NCBI GenBank assembly: GCA_964604705.1
Contig: CAZSAP010000004.1
Coordinates: 239,144-303,143 of the forward strand
Direction of reading: 5' to 3'
From: JAAXVQ01 sp964604705
Lineage (GTDB): Bacteria > Oederibacteriota > JAAXVQ01
Length of the DNA: 64,000 nt
Positions 55,647 to 63,161 of the stretch are shown one piece after another (within the stretch, counting starts at the first letter, position 1; every line of letters begins with the position of its first letter). A program made the translations under genes and the position numbers. Under the pieces are notes generated by a model that had not been told where the DNA came from, made no database searches, and saw only the letters and a list, made by a program, of their open reading frames with translations.

Positions 55647-57236
55647 ATGTGTGTTCACCTTTCGACTCTTTTACGCTCGGTTTTTCCTGTGGTTGTGCTA
55701 GCAACGTTGGTTGGACCCGTGGCTGGGTTTAATGAGCCACTGATGTCACTTTCGGAGAACAATGATTACCGAGTAGAAGCATTGGGTGGAGCGGGTATTT
55801 TAAGTCCTGGTGAAAAGAACGAATTAAATCTTTTTAACCTAAGAAATCCTTCGGGCATGGTTTTGTTGCCTGCGAAAAACCGTTTGGATTACAGTCTGGC
55901 CAGTCGGTTCTATCAGTCGGCCATGCAAGATTCCGAACTTCAATTGGGCGGCACGGGGGGAGGGTTTCAAGGCGTGTTGTATAGAATCCTCCCCAAGTGG
56001 GCTTTACAAGTTGCGACAAGTGCGAATGGATTGTTAAATACGTACGGGAACCCGGCATATGATTCTGGCCAACTCCCGCATGTGGAAGTTGTGGGAAGCA
56101 TGGGTACGGCGTATGAACTCTCTCCAGGGCTAGCACTCGGAGCCGAATACCAATATGCCCGGCCGATTCGGGAAGTATATGAGGATAACGACCGGAAAGA
56201 GTCCTCGTTTTGGCAAGTCGGCGCCGGGTATCAGCACCCTTCAGGGGACTGGACCGTCGGAATAAACGGCGGTGCCATCCGCACCAGTTGTGAAACCAGA
56301 AACACATACACCAACCATGTACTAAATCAACGTACTGCCATTCATCACGCTCCCAGTGGCATTGGGTACCTCCAGCCGTACGGTCCTGAGGTGACGGTGC
56401 TGGAAACCTATGATTGGTTTAAGGAAACTAGGGCAGCATTGGACGAAAATGCCAAGTACAATTTTGTGGATTCGCAAATGATCTATAGACCTAATGACCG
56501 CTGGACTTTTGGCTGCCTCGCCAATTTTTTGCAGAAACGCAGGATTGTACAAGACATCCAAGAGACAAACGAAACCACGAGTTATACCGACGGGACCGTT
56601 GACGATCATGAGGATTTCGTGGAAACACGAAGGTCTGTGGAAACAGTGCGTACAGAGGAAGACCTGGTAGGGTATACGCTTCAGCCGATCCTCCTGTGGC
56701 AATGCGTTGCCACCAGTACCACTGAAATGCATGTGGGTTTTAGTTATAAACATTATTTTGTGATCACAGAGCAAACCACCGCACACTCAACTAGAGACAG
56801 GACCTATCGCCGGACACCTCCCGATATTCCCTCTGGCGGAGTAATGACGACTTATGCTTCGTTTATAAATCCATACACCACTACTCGGAGATATGATTAC
56901 ATAAGCGATGAATTTGTAACCGACGGTATTGTGCTTGCGCTCTCTGCTCAGTCGGTGGAACGGCAGTGGTGGGCGGGATTAGGGCTTCTGGCGCGTGCGT
57001 TTGTTCCTTATTCAGTCGATGATGCCAATGAGGGAATTGGAGTGGGGTTTGAATATTGGTTTCTCTCTAAACTGGCAACACGCGTGGGCTGTACCTATAT
57101 GTACCTACCAAGGGTGACTGCGGGGATTGGCTGGGAGGAGGCGGGGTATAACCTGGATGTGTTCTACCGCGCGACGATTTATTCCGGGCAAGCGCAAAAC
57201 CAAATGGTGGCTGTTGGCTGCACGGTGCCTTTGTAA
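55647..57236 (+). CDS. Predicted outer-membrane beta-barrel protein
   Basis: 529 residues from ATG 55647 (GGGAG upstream). Signal peptide ends near GPVAGFN. The rest is a series of alternating amphipathic strands (LALGAEYQYARP, FWQVGAGYQHPSGDWTVGINGG, MHVGFSYKHYFVI, IGVGFEYWFLSKLATRVGCTY) with long polar loops, like FadL/OmpP1-type or similar porins. The loop near residues 310-345 is very acidic (TDGTVDDHEDFVETRRS). It ends VAVGCTVPL, without a terminal Phe. No specific family assigned. Confidence 0.7.
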   Translation: MCVHLSTLLRSVFPVVVLATLVGPVAGFNEPLMSLSENNDYRVEALGGAGILSPGEKNELNLFNLRNPSGMVLLPAKNRLDYSLASRFYQSAMQDSELQLGGTGGGFQGVLYRILPKWALQVATSANGLLNTYGNPAYDSGQLPHVEVVGSMGTAYELSPGLALGAEYQYARPIREVYEDNDRKESSFWQVGAGYQHPSGDWTVGINGGAIRTSCETRNTYTNHVLNQRTAIHHAPSGIGYLQPYGPEVTVLETYDWFKETRAALDENAKYNFVDSQMIYRPNDRWTFGCLANFLQKRRIVQDIQETNETTSYTDGTVDDHEDFVETRRSVETVRTEEDLVGYTLQPILLWQCVATSTTEMHVGFSYKHYFVITEQTTAHSTRDRTYRRTPPDIPSGGVMTTYASFINPYTTTRRYDYISDEFVTDGIVLALSAQSVERQWWAGLGLLARAFVPYSVDDANEGIGVGFEYWFLSKLATRVGCTYMYLPRVTAGIGWEEAGYNLDVFYRATIYSGQAQNQMVAVGCTVPL

Positions 57237-57325
57237 AAAAGGAACGAACGCCGTCTCCTAACATATACATAAACGACTTTGGGGTAAGAACATACGGTTC
57301 ATCAACTTTCAAAGGAGCATGACCT

Positions 57326-58102
57326 ATGGTTGAAAACTGGCGAGAAGACATTGTTGGGCAGTCTCGAGTCATGCAAAAGTTGCTTGATGACGTGAGCAAA
57401 GCCGCTCGCGAGGAGAAGGATGTATTGTTTTTAGGAGAAGTAGCTACAGGGAAGACCTTGCTGGCTACGGCGTTTCACAAAGCGAGTTTACGCAGCGATA
57501 AACCCTTTGTACGTGTGGATCTCAACTATGTACCATCACATCTTTTTGAAGTTACACTTTTTGGTGATACGAATGCATTAAACAAAGGTGATACTGACGG
57601 GGTAGGGAAAGCTGAAGAAGCCAACGGTGGAATTTTGCTTTTGGATGAAATTGGGGATATGCCTTATGAAATGCAAGAAAACGTATTGAAGTTTTTAGAG
57701 GAAAAAACCATCTCGCGCGTAGGATCGTCTGAGCGGATTACGTTGGATTTAATTGTTTTACTGACCACCACTCGAAATCTCAAGGAGTTGCTTCAGCGTA
57801 AATGGTTCCACCCTGATTTTTATAACCGAATTCACAACAAAGTGATTCATGTACCACGACTGAAAGAACACTTGGAAGATTTGCCGGATTTGGTTCGGCA
57901 TTTTATTAAGAAGTTTAATGTTAAACTCGAGAAAAATGTGAATTTTGTCACTCCGGAGTTGTTAGAAGTACTATTAAAGTATTTCTGGCATGGAAATGTG
58001 CGGGAATTAATCCTTTGTATTCAAGAAGGTGTTGCTAATGCCCGAGGCGAGAATATTGAGTTAAACGATATTCCGCACTTGGCTAAGTTTTGGACTGAGT
58101 GA
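57326..58102 (+). CDS. Stand-alone sigma54-type AAA+ ATPase domain lacking GAFTGA
   Basis: 258 residues, only the central AAA+ module. Walker A is GEVATGKT (37-44), Walker B GGILLLDEIGDMP (~101-113), and FHPDFYNRIHNKVIHVPRLKEH plus YFWHGNVREL close the domain as in NtrC-type activators. The loop that contacts sigma54, GAFTGA after LFG, is replaced by DTNALNKGDTDGVGKAEE, so activation of sigma54 is doubtful. There is no receiver or other sensor before it and no Fis-type DNA-binding helix after it. AAAGGAG precedes the ATG. May act as a regulator of a partner or be a remnant that kept its ATPase. Confidence 0.82.
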   Translation: MVENWREDIVGQSRVMQKLLDDVSKAAREEKDVLFLGEVATGKTLLATAFHKASLRSDKPFVRVDLNYVPSHLFEVTLFGDTNALNKGDTDGVGKAEEANGGILLLDEIGDMPYEMQENVLKFLEEKTISRVGSSERITLDLIVLLTTTRNLKELLQRKWFHPDFYNRIHNKVIHVPRLKEHLEDLPDLVRHFIKKFNVKLEKNVNFVTPELLEVLLKYFWHGNVRELILCIQEGVANARGENIELNDIPHLAKFWTE

Positions 58103-58135
58103 GGAAATCAGTGCTGGGATAGAGGTTGTAAATTT

Positions 58136-58148
58136 AGTGCCTGGCACC
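58136..58148. repeat. REP-like palindrome with extended flank
   Basis: AGTGCCTGGCACC followed by GTTTCTAAGTTGCTACC and a CCCC run, in the region before the toxin-antitoxin operon. Confidence 0.7.
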
Positions 58149-58230
58149 GTTTCTAAGTTGCTACCATCCCCCCGAAAAACACAAAAAGTGTGCATTGTAG
58201 GCAACGAGCATATCGGTTTTTGGTCTAATC

Positions 58231-58282
58231 CTTTAAGTGTAACGGCACTTGACTAAATGTCTAATATAGGCGACACTTAAAG
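58231..58282. promoter_or_regulatory. Inverted repeat, likely operator of the toxin-antitoxin operon
   Basis: The perfect 10-bp arms CTTTAAGTGT (58231-58240) and ACACTTAAAG (58273-58282) end eight bases before the toxin start. A smaller AAGTG/CACTT pair lies inside. Antitoxins of this type usually bind such repeats through their HTH to repress their own operon; here that is inferred. Confidence 0.6.
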
Positions 58283-58290
58283 AGGTAGAT

Positions 58291-58626
58291 GTGTTTGAGA
58301 AAAGGTTGATAGAGTATCAAACGTCCAACAAACGATTCCCTTTTACCGATTGGATTTGTTCAAAGAAGGTCAGTCTTCAGGTCCGAGCGGTGGTTGATGC
58401 CAGATTAAACCGACTCATGCTGGGGTTGGCAGGAGACTGTCGGTCAGTAGGTGAGGGCGTGTTCGAATTGCGTATTCATGTTGGGGCAGGTTATCGGATA
58501 TATTTTAGCTACTATGGCTCGGAGATTGTTTTGCTCCTCTGCGGTGGAGACAAGCAAAGTCAGAAAAAAGATATTGTTACAGCGAAAAAATATTGGTTGG
58601 ATTATCAAAGGAGAAATGAGACGTGA
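58291..58626 (+). CDS. RelE/HigB-like toxin
   Basis: 111 residues, GTG start with AGAGGT upstream. The sequence follows the phage-Gp49/HigB-like killer family: DWICSKKVSLQVRAVVDARLNRL, then GVFELRIHVGAGYRIYFSYYG and a Lys-rich end with DIVTAKKYW. The GYRIYF strand and basic residues fit an mRNA interferase acting at the ribosome. Its stop overlaps the antitoxin start by four bases. Toxin-first order is as in higBA. Confidence 0.88.
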   Translation: MFEKRLIEYQTSNKRFPFTDWICSKKVSLQVRAVVDARLNRLMLGLAGDCRSVGEGVFELRIHVGAGYRIYFSYYGSEIVLLLCGGDKQSQKKDIVTAKKYWLDYQRRNET

Positions 58627-58937
58627 AAGCAGGGCGGGAGTATAAACCAGGATTAATCAAACGGTTAGAAAACCCCAGGGAAGCCGAGGCGTATTTGAAT
58701 GCCGCTTTGGAAGACGGGAACCCTAAGGTGTTTTTTATAGCGCTGCGTGATGTGGCGGCGGCTCAGGGCAATATGTCGGAATTTGCCAAAAAATGCAACC
58801 TGCACCGCGCCAGTTTATATAAAATGACCTCCAAGACCGGAAATCCAAGCATGGAGAGTATTATGAATTTGATCCAATGCATAGGGTTGACTTTAAAGGT
58901 TCAAACCAAACGTCGGATAAAATTGAGTCATGCTTAG
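58623..58937 (+). CDS. HigA-like antitoxin with HTH domain
   Basis: 104 residues, GTG start overlapping the toxin stop (GTGA), so the two are translated together. The N-terminus (REAEAYLNAALEDGNPKVFF) and the HTH (FAKKCNLHRASLYKMTSKTG, then NPSMESIMNLIQCIGL) match the addiction-module antidote family paired with Gp49-like toxins. It probably binds the toxin and represses the operon through the repeat at 58231-58282. Confidence 0.9.
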   Translation: MKAGREYKPGLIKRLENPREAEAYLNAALEDGNPKVFFIALRDVAAAQGNMSEFAKKCNLHRASLYKMTSKTGNPSMESIMNLIQCIGLTLKVQTKRRIKLSHA

Positions 58938-58948
58938 GGGAGTAAAAA

Positions 58949-58977
58949 GTGCCTGTGTGAACGGATGCTTGGCACCT
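58949..58977. repeat. Split REP-like palindrome
   Basis: The arms AGTGCC and GGCACC are separated by about 17 bases, as if the centre had expanded; it is followed by TTTCGG like other copies. Confidence 0.45.
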
Positions 58978-59039
58978 TTCGGCTTCAGACAACCGAACAC
59001 TGTCCCTGCAGAGGTAGTTCGGCATAAGGAGGTTTGTGT

Positions 59040-59444
59040 GTGAAACCCTTAGACATGGATATCACGGTTAGTGCTCGGCATCCGGAAGTCAAAATCATTA
59101 AGCTTAAGGGAAGAATTGATGAAACCTCCGAGCGTGAGCTAAAGAACTTTTTGTTTTGGAAATCTGAAAAAGGGTCCTATTGCAAAGTGGTGATTGATCT
59201 TGGTGGTGTTAGTTGGGTTAGTGAAAACGGTTGGCGGATGTTTTTTCAAGAGGCCCTAAGATGTCAGACCTCTGAGGGCATTTTCATTCTAGTCAGCCTA
59301 AATGCCGATATGAAGGAACGGTATAACAAGAATTTGTCTGATAGGTTTCCAATCGCGGATAACCCCGAGGCAGCCGCTGATATGGCCGTTGAAAAAGTTC
59401 CGTCTGCGCACCGGGGGGGATTGTGGCCTTGGGAGCGTAAGTGA
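59040..59444 (+). CDS. STAS domain protein (anti-sigma-factor antagonist-like)
   Basis: About 134 residues. I place the start at a GTG near 59040 since AAGGAGG lies just upstream; an ATG at 59055 is also possible. The order KIIKLKGRIDETSEREL, CKVVIDLGGVSWVSENGWRMF and GIFILVSL is that of a STAS domain, as in SpoIIAA/RsbV. The Ser phosphorylated in SpoIIAA aligns here with Asn in SENGW, so regulation by phosphorylation is unlikely. No partner anti-sigma kinase is seen in the window. Confidence 0.75.
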   Translation: MKPLDMDITVSARHPEVKIIKLKGRIDETSERELKNFLFWKSEKGSYCKVVIDLGGVSWVSENGWRMFFQEALRCQTSEGIFILVSLNADMKERYNKNLSDRFPIADNPEAAADMAVEKVPSAHRGGLWPWERK

Positions 59445-59471
59445 AATGTGGAGGAGACGGGGTTCGAAATT

Positions 59472-59484
59472 GGTGCCTAGCACC
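59472..59484. repeat. REP-like palindrome
   Basis: Perfect palindrome GGTGCCTAGCACC followed by TTTTGG. Confidence 0.75.
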
Positions 59485-59509
59485 TTTTGGACGAGCTGGA
59501 CATCTTTCA

Positions 59510-59539
59510 CTGGGGACAGGTACTAGTACCTGTCCCCAG
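59510..59539. repeat. Perfect 30-bp palindrome
   Basis: The left arm CTGGGGACAGGTACT and its exact reverse complement meet without a loop. It lies between two REP-like copies and is a different sequence family from them. Confidence 0.85.
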
Positions 59540-59561
59540 ACTTAAACGTTTTACATGAATA

Positions 59562-59574
59562 GGTGCCGAGCACC
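59562..59574. repeat. REP-like palindrome, variant
   Basis: GGTGCCGAGCACC followed by TTTTGC, 22 bases upstream of the next gene. Confidence 0.7.
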
Positions 59575-59595
59575 TTTTGCTGAGGATGGGACAAC

Positions 59596-60924
59596 ATGCG
59601 CTTTTACCTTAAAAATATATTCGCGGTTATTTTATTAATCGGAGTTGCGCCTAATGCTGTAAACGCTGAAGCGTCAGTTGCGGATGCCGTGAACAATAGC
59701 CGTGCCACTTCAGTGTTAGAAACTCAATTGGTTGGAGTGGGGCTTGGCGGCGAAGAAGGTAACGAAGAAGTAGAGTATGAAAACGAAGAGGAATACCTGG
59801 CGGTCGTTGAAGCGGCTAGAAGCAAAATGGACTGTATTATCATTGCAGGGCCAGTATATGTGCGTAATGTAAATATTATTGAAGAGGAAAATGGAATGGT
59901 TTATTTTACCGTTCCTCGTTCTAAGCGAGTTAATTGTTTTGAAATGAAAAATGTGGAATTAATTGCAGTGGATATTCCGAAAAACGGATTGGAGATCGAA
60001 CTTGAAGATTTGCAAAAAGAAGGTCTGGTAGTTATCAAGAGTAAGGCGGAAAGTCAGGAGTTAATTTATAAGTTGGCTTCGCGTGATGCACGAGTAAGTA
60101 CGGATTTTGTCGGACGTCCGGGGGCCGTCGGTTATTTAAAGAACGATAGCAGTAAAAATGACACGAAGGTTATTGTTTTAAAACAAAAGGCATATCTTCC
60201 TCGAGTGACTGTTTTTAATGTGCAACAAGATGAAATTCGATTTAAATATGACTTGGGTAGTCGGTCGTATGGCCTTAAAAAGGCAAACGTAGAAGCTGTT
60301 GTTCACGACGAACCCAAAGCAGCCATCGAGATCCGACCTGGCATACTTGCGATCAATCATTTAATGCGAACCTTTGAGGGCGTCAATAACATAGGCTTGC
60401 CTAGGAAAAAAACACGCTTTCATGGAATCTCCCGAAATGTTCAGAACCTGATTACACTCGAACCGATTGGGTTTTTATTTGGTGCGGCGACTGTAGAGTA
60501 TGAACGTATGGTTCATCAAAACATTTCACTGGCTGCGGGTTATAAATTTAATGGTCCAGGCGCAGTTAGGATTTACGAGGGCTTTTCTCCAGATCGATAC
60601 ACATATTGGGGCTTTCAAGGCGCTATACGTTGCTATCCTTTGGAAAAGTTTTATGCCCCACGTGGTCTATGGTTTGGTCCGGTAGTGGAGAGTGTAAACG
60701 AGCGTTATGATTCGTACAAGGCTACCGTGAGTTATACAAATATATTAGCTGAGGCAGGCTGGGGTTTCCTGTCGGGTGATAGGGTTGGGGTTTACTATTC
60801 ACCTTTTTTAGGAGTGGGATATTCCTGGGCAAATGGAGCAATAGTTACAAGCGGTGGTCGTCAAATTACTCCGTCTTCAGGTTTGATATGGGTAGTGGGC
60901 ACGCGGTTGGGATTTGGATTCTGA
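59596..60924 (+). CDS. Exported protein with C-terminal beta-barrel-like domain
   Basis: 442 residues. Signal peptide ends near NAVNAEA. Residues ~50-75 are a very acidic stretch (EEGNEEVEYENEEEYLAVVE). The middle looks like two similar beta domains, each with a V(Y/T)V..V..(E/D)...(Y/K)F pattern ending in a (V/K)NVE(L/A) strand. The last ~170 residues are alternating strands (ISLAAGYKFNG, YWGFQGAIRCY, VGVYYSPFLGVGYSWAN, WVVGTRLGFGF) ending in Phe, as in small outer-membrane barrels. Function unknown. The gene is more AT-rich than those left of 46 kb. Confidence 0.65.
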   Translation: MRFYLKNIFAVILLIGVAPNAVNAEASVADAVNNSRATSVLETQLVGVGLGGEEGNEEVEYENEEEYLAVVEAARSKMDCIIIAGPVYVRNVNIIEEENGMVYFTVPRSKRVNCFEMKNVELIAVDIPKNGLEIELEDLQKEGLVVIKSKAESQELIYKLASRDARVSTDFVGRPGAVGYLKNDSSKNDTKVIVLKQKAYLPRVTVFNVQQDEIRFKYDLGSRSYGLKKANVEAVVHDEPKAAIEIRPGILAINHLMRTFEGVNNIGLPRKKTRFHGISRNVQNLITLEPIGFLFGAATVEYERMVHQNISLAAGYKFNGPGAVRIYEGFSPDRYTYWGFQGAIRCYPLEKFYAPRGLWFGPVVESVNERYDSYKATVSYTNILAEAGWGFLSGDRVGVYYSPFLGVGYSWANGAIVTSGGRQITPSSGLIWVVGTRLGFGF

Positions 60925-60936
60925 AAAGAAGCAATA

Positions 60937-60949
60937 GGTGCCTGGCACC
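60937..60949. repeat. REP-like palindrome
   Basis: Perfect GGTGCCTGGCACC followed by TTTGCC, just after the barrel gene. Confidence 0.8.
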
Positions 60950-60960
60950 TTTGCCGTTGA

Positions 60961-60990
60961 ATGTCATCTCGAACGGAGTGAGAGATCTGA
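60961..60990. repeat. Short dispersed-repeat-type sequence
   Basis: The stretch ATGTCATCTCGAACGGAGTG followed by AGAGATCTGA resembles a repeat type scattered in many bacterial genomes (TGTCATC-CGAACG-AGTGAG-GATCTGAG). Only one copy is in this window, so the call rests on resemblance. Confidence 0.4.
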
Positions 60991-61020
60991 GCGTTTAGAG
61001 TTTGGCACCTTTCGGAAATC

Positions 61021-61200
61021 CTTTTAGGAAAACTACTTGAAACCAGCATGTTGCAGGCATATTATAACCGTGAAGTCATTCAGCAGTCCGCAGGCAAGCA
61101 CCTAGAACAAGTCTTTTGAACATAGTACCAAGAGCAAAGTCTTCAAGCAAGGCAAGCAACAAGCAGGGAATATAAGAAACTTAATTTCGTGCCAGGTACC
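61021..61200. repeat. 180-base direct repeat, copy 1
   Basis: About 85-90% identical by eye to 63823-64000, in the same orientation; CTTTTAGGAAAACTACTTGA and GAAGTCATTCAGCAGTCCGC are identical in both. Its first part can be read as the end of a protein (LLGKLLETSML, then EVIQQSAGKHLEQVF, stop at 61117) but has no start codon here. It ends in a REP-like palindrome, as copy 2 does. Confidence 0.85.
61188..61200. repeat. REP-like palindrome, variant, with extended flank
   Basis: CGTGCCAGGTACC followed by GTTTACTGGGG and CTAAGTTG, related to the flanks at 55553 and 58136. Confidence 0.6.
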
Positions 61201-61281
61201 GTTTACTGGGGACTACTAAGTTGCTGAGTTGTCACCTGGAGTTCCCCTAAACATAAACATACCTCGGAAATATGGGGGGGC

Positions 61282-61707
61282 ATGAGTAAAGTGGAATTTG
61301 ATCCAAAAAAATATAATATAGTTTTGCCTTTTTATTGGGCTGAAGATGATTTGGTTGCGGTGTTTACATTTATGGGTTTTCAAGTTATCCACTCGAACAC
61401 CTTGGAAGGATTGGTTTGCAAAATAATTTCAACACCTAAAGTGGATTTTGCTATTGAATGGCAGCATGGACCGAACGATTTTGTAATTAGAGATATTCTT
61501 CATGCATGTAAGAAAAAAGCGGCGATTTTTCTATGTCTGAACTGGAATGGCAAACTACATTGCAACCTTAAGGAAAAAGGCTATTCTGGAACAATAAAGC
61601 CGCCGGACGGATTTTATCCTGAAATTTTATTTCCGAAGATGTACAAGTCAATACATTTAACGAAAATAAAATCGAAAGTAGCGACGCGGAATGGTGTTAA
61701 AAATTAA
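61282..61707 (+). CDS. Hypothetical protein, possibly a degenerate receiver domain
   Basis: 141 residues, soluble, AT-rich codons. I do not recognise the family. The order of predicted elements (YNIVLPFYWAEDDLVAVFTFMG, KVDFAIEWQHGPNDF, AAIFLCLNWNG, GYSGTIKPPDGF) could be a response-regulator receiver with acidic AEDD after strand 1 and KPPDGF where KPF is expected, but the usual phospho-Asp position (DFAIEW) reads Glu/Trp. GGGGGG precedes the ATG. The next gene is a clearer receiver protein. Confidence 0.5.
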   Translation: MSKVEFDPKKYNIVLPFYWAEDDLVAVFTFMGFQVIHSNTLEGLVCKIISTPKVDFAIEWQHGPNDFVIRDILHACKKKAAIFLCLNWNGKLHCNLKEKGYSGTIKPPDGFYPEILFPKMYKSIHLTKIKSKVATRNGVKN

Positions 61708-61743
61708 TTCGAAAATGGAGCGGGGGACAATCATAATGAAAAT

Positions 61744-61783
61744 GGTGCCTGGCACCTTTCGGGCACCTTTCGAGCACCTTTCG
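61744..61783. repeat. REP-like palindrome with two extra half-sites
   Basis: Perfect GGTGCCTGGCACC followed by TTTCGGGCACC and TTTCGAGCACC, so the right arm occurs three times in a row, 14 bases before the next start codon. Confidence 0.75.
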
Positions 61784-61796
61784 TAGAAAGGAGACG

Positions 61797-62318
61797 ATGA
61801 TGGGATTTTTTAGTGGAATTTGGGACGCTGTTTTGGGGCCTAGGGCAAACCGAAAAGAATGGCCAGAGGAAAAGATATATGAAGACCCGCGCGGGATGGA
61901 CTTTACACAGGTTAAAGGCAACCTGGAGGGGGTTCGGGTATATATGGCAGAAGATGAGAAAGATTTGTTTACCGCCTTTCGATTCATTTTTGAAGATGAA
62001 GGCTGTGTGTGCGGTGGGATTGGGGATGTTAACTCTTTTGATTTGCCAAGCCTAACGGAAGAGATAGTGAAATTCAAACCCGATGTTATTTTCATAGACC
62101 ATTATCTACCTGGCATTAAAACCGACGATCTAATCCTAAGTTTAAAAACAAAGCTCCCCAACTGCCCGCCTATTATTGTCATTGCTCCTAGGGCGAAAGA
62201 AGTGGACGTTCAAAGCGCGCATAAAGCGGGGGCAAGCGAATTTTTGGTCGCGCCTTTTGAACCAGCAAAACTATTGTACTGCACCCATGAGGTTATGCAG
62301 AAGCATATGAGCGCATGA
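61797..62318 (+). CDS. Response-regulator receiver protein, atypical
   Basis: 173 residues. A ~45-residue N-terminal extension (GFFSGIWDAVLGPRANRKEW) precedes a receiver domain: VRVYMAEDEKDLFTAF with the acidic pair, PDVIFIDHYLPG with candidate phospho-Asp101, PIIVIAPR and GASEFLVAPFEPAKLL. The Lys normally found before PF is Ala, and the switch Thr/Ser also seems to be Ala, so phosphorylation-driven switching is doubtful. No output domain. AAAGGAG precedes ATG 61797/61800. Confidence 0.78.
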   Translation: MMGFFSGIWDAVLGPRANRKEWPEEKIYEDPRGMDFTQVKGNLEGVRVYMAEDEKDLFTAFRFIFEDEGCVCGGIGDVNSFDLPSLTEEIVKFKPDVIFIDHYLPGIKTDDLILSLKTKLPNCPPIIVIAPRAKEVDVQSAHKAGASEFLVAPFEPAKLLYCTHEVMQKHMSA

Positions 62319-62321
62319 ATG

Positions 62322-62333
62322 GGTGCCTGGCAC
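62322..62333. repeat. REP-like palindrome
   Basis: GGTGCCTGGCAC followed by TTTTCG, directly after the receiver gene. Confidence 0.7.
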
Positions 62334-62385
62334 TTTTCGAAATGGTTGCCTTGCATCTTTTACAAATTACGACTAGGAGTATTTG

Positions 62386-63003
62386 ATGGCCGTTAACAAA
62401 AAGTACATTTTTACAATGATTAGCCCCCTTATAACTATTGGAATACTAATAACCATTGCGGATTTTTTGAAGCACATCAATGGACCATGGGTGTGGGTTG
62501 CTTTTGTTTTAAGTTATTGGATTATTTTGTTCATTTCAATTGCGGGTTTATCAGGATTAAACTCGTTTAAAACAATTTTTGATAAGCCAACAGGGAAAAT
62601 GTTTTGGAACGTTTTTGCTGTTGCAATCAGCCTTGGATCAATTTACTTTGTATTTGAAAATATTGAGTACTATAGAATTTTCCCGTTCTTAATTGCGGGT
62701 ATTGGATTTTCTTTAATAAACCCAATTTTCGAAGAACTTTACTGGAGAAAAATATTGTTTGATAACGTCACTAACCATTGGTGGATTTATGCATTTTATT
62801 TCAATTTAATTTTTGCGTTAATGCATTTCCTTGCGTTGGGGAAAATTTCGAATCCAAATAGTGAGTTTGTTATTGTTCCTATTACTTTTCTGGCTGGATT
62901 TATTTGGAGCCTTGTCTATAAGAATACGCGAACATTGAAGTATATTATCCTTGGTCATTTGATAATGGATATATGTGGATTTTCAGCATTGTATATTCGA
63001 TGA
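62386..63003 (+). CDS. CPBP family intramembrane metalloprotease
   Basis: 205 residues with about seven membrane segments. The family motifs are present: EELYWR (Glu116-Glu117 to Arg121), the FALMH helix with His147, and HLIMD near the C-terminus. Relatives process prenylated proteins or give bacteriocin self-immunity (Abi/CaaX). ATG 62386 is preferred over the TTG at 62383 because TAGGAG lies upstream. The gene is strongly AT-rich and lies alone between REP-like palindromes, so recent transfer is plausible. Confidence 0.9.
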   Translation: MAVNKKYIFTMISPLITIGILITIADFLKHINGPWVWVAFVLSYWIILFISIAGLSGLNSFKTIFDKPTGKMFWNVFAVAISLGSIYFVFENIEYYRIFPFLIAGIGFSLINPIFEELYWRKILFDNVTNHWWIYAFYFNLIFALMHFLALGKISNPNSEFVIVPITFLAGFIWSLVYKNTRTLKYIILGHLIMDICGFSALYIR

Positions 63004-63071
63004 TTGGCTGCACCATTTCACCTAACAGCCTAATGCACACTCTGGCGCCGGTACAAAATGAACTGGGTATA

Positions 63072-63083
63072 GGTGCCAGGCAC
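63072..63083. repeat. REP-like palindrome upstream of the transposase
   Basis: GGTGCCAGGCAC, followed by AAAAAG, 79 bases before the RAYT start codon. Confidence 0.7.
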
Positions 63084-63129
63084 AAAAAGATATGTGTTTA
63101 GCAATTAATTTTTCAGTGTCTGGTCAAAT

Positions 63130-63161
63130 AAAACACTTCTAATCAACTGAAGAGGTGTTTT
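63130..63161 (+). promoter_or_regulatory. Hairpin covering the ribosome-binding site of the transposase
   Basis: The arms AAAACACTTCT (63130-63140) and AGAGGTGTTTT (63151-63161) pair over 11 bases with one G-U wobble and a 10-base loop. The right arm contains the Shine-Dalgarno AGAGG and ends directly at the ATG, so the folded RNA would hide the translation start. Confidence 0.65.

Larger units (their letters stand above)
60925..61281. other. Intergenic region packed with repeats
   Basis: Contains a REP-like palindrome (60937-60949), a GAACGGAGTGAGAGATCTGA repeat-type sequence (60961-60990), a half palindrome at ~61003, a 180-base repeat (61021-61200) and another palindrome at 61188. No gene. 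Confidence 0.6.
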
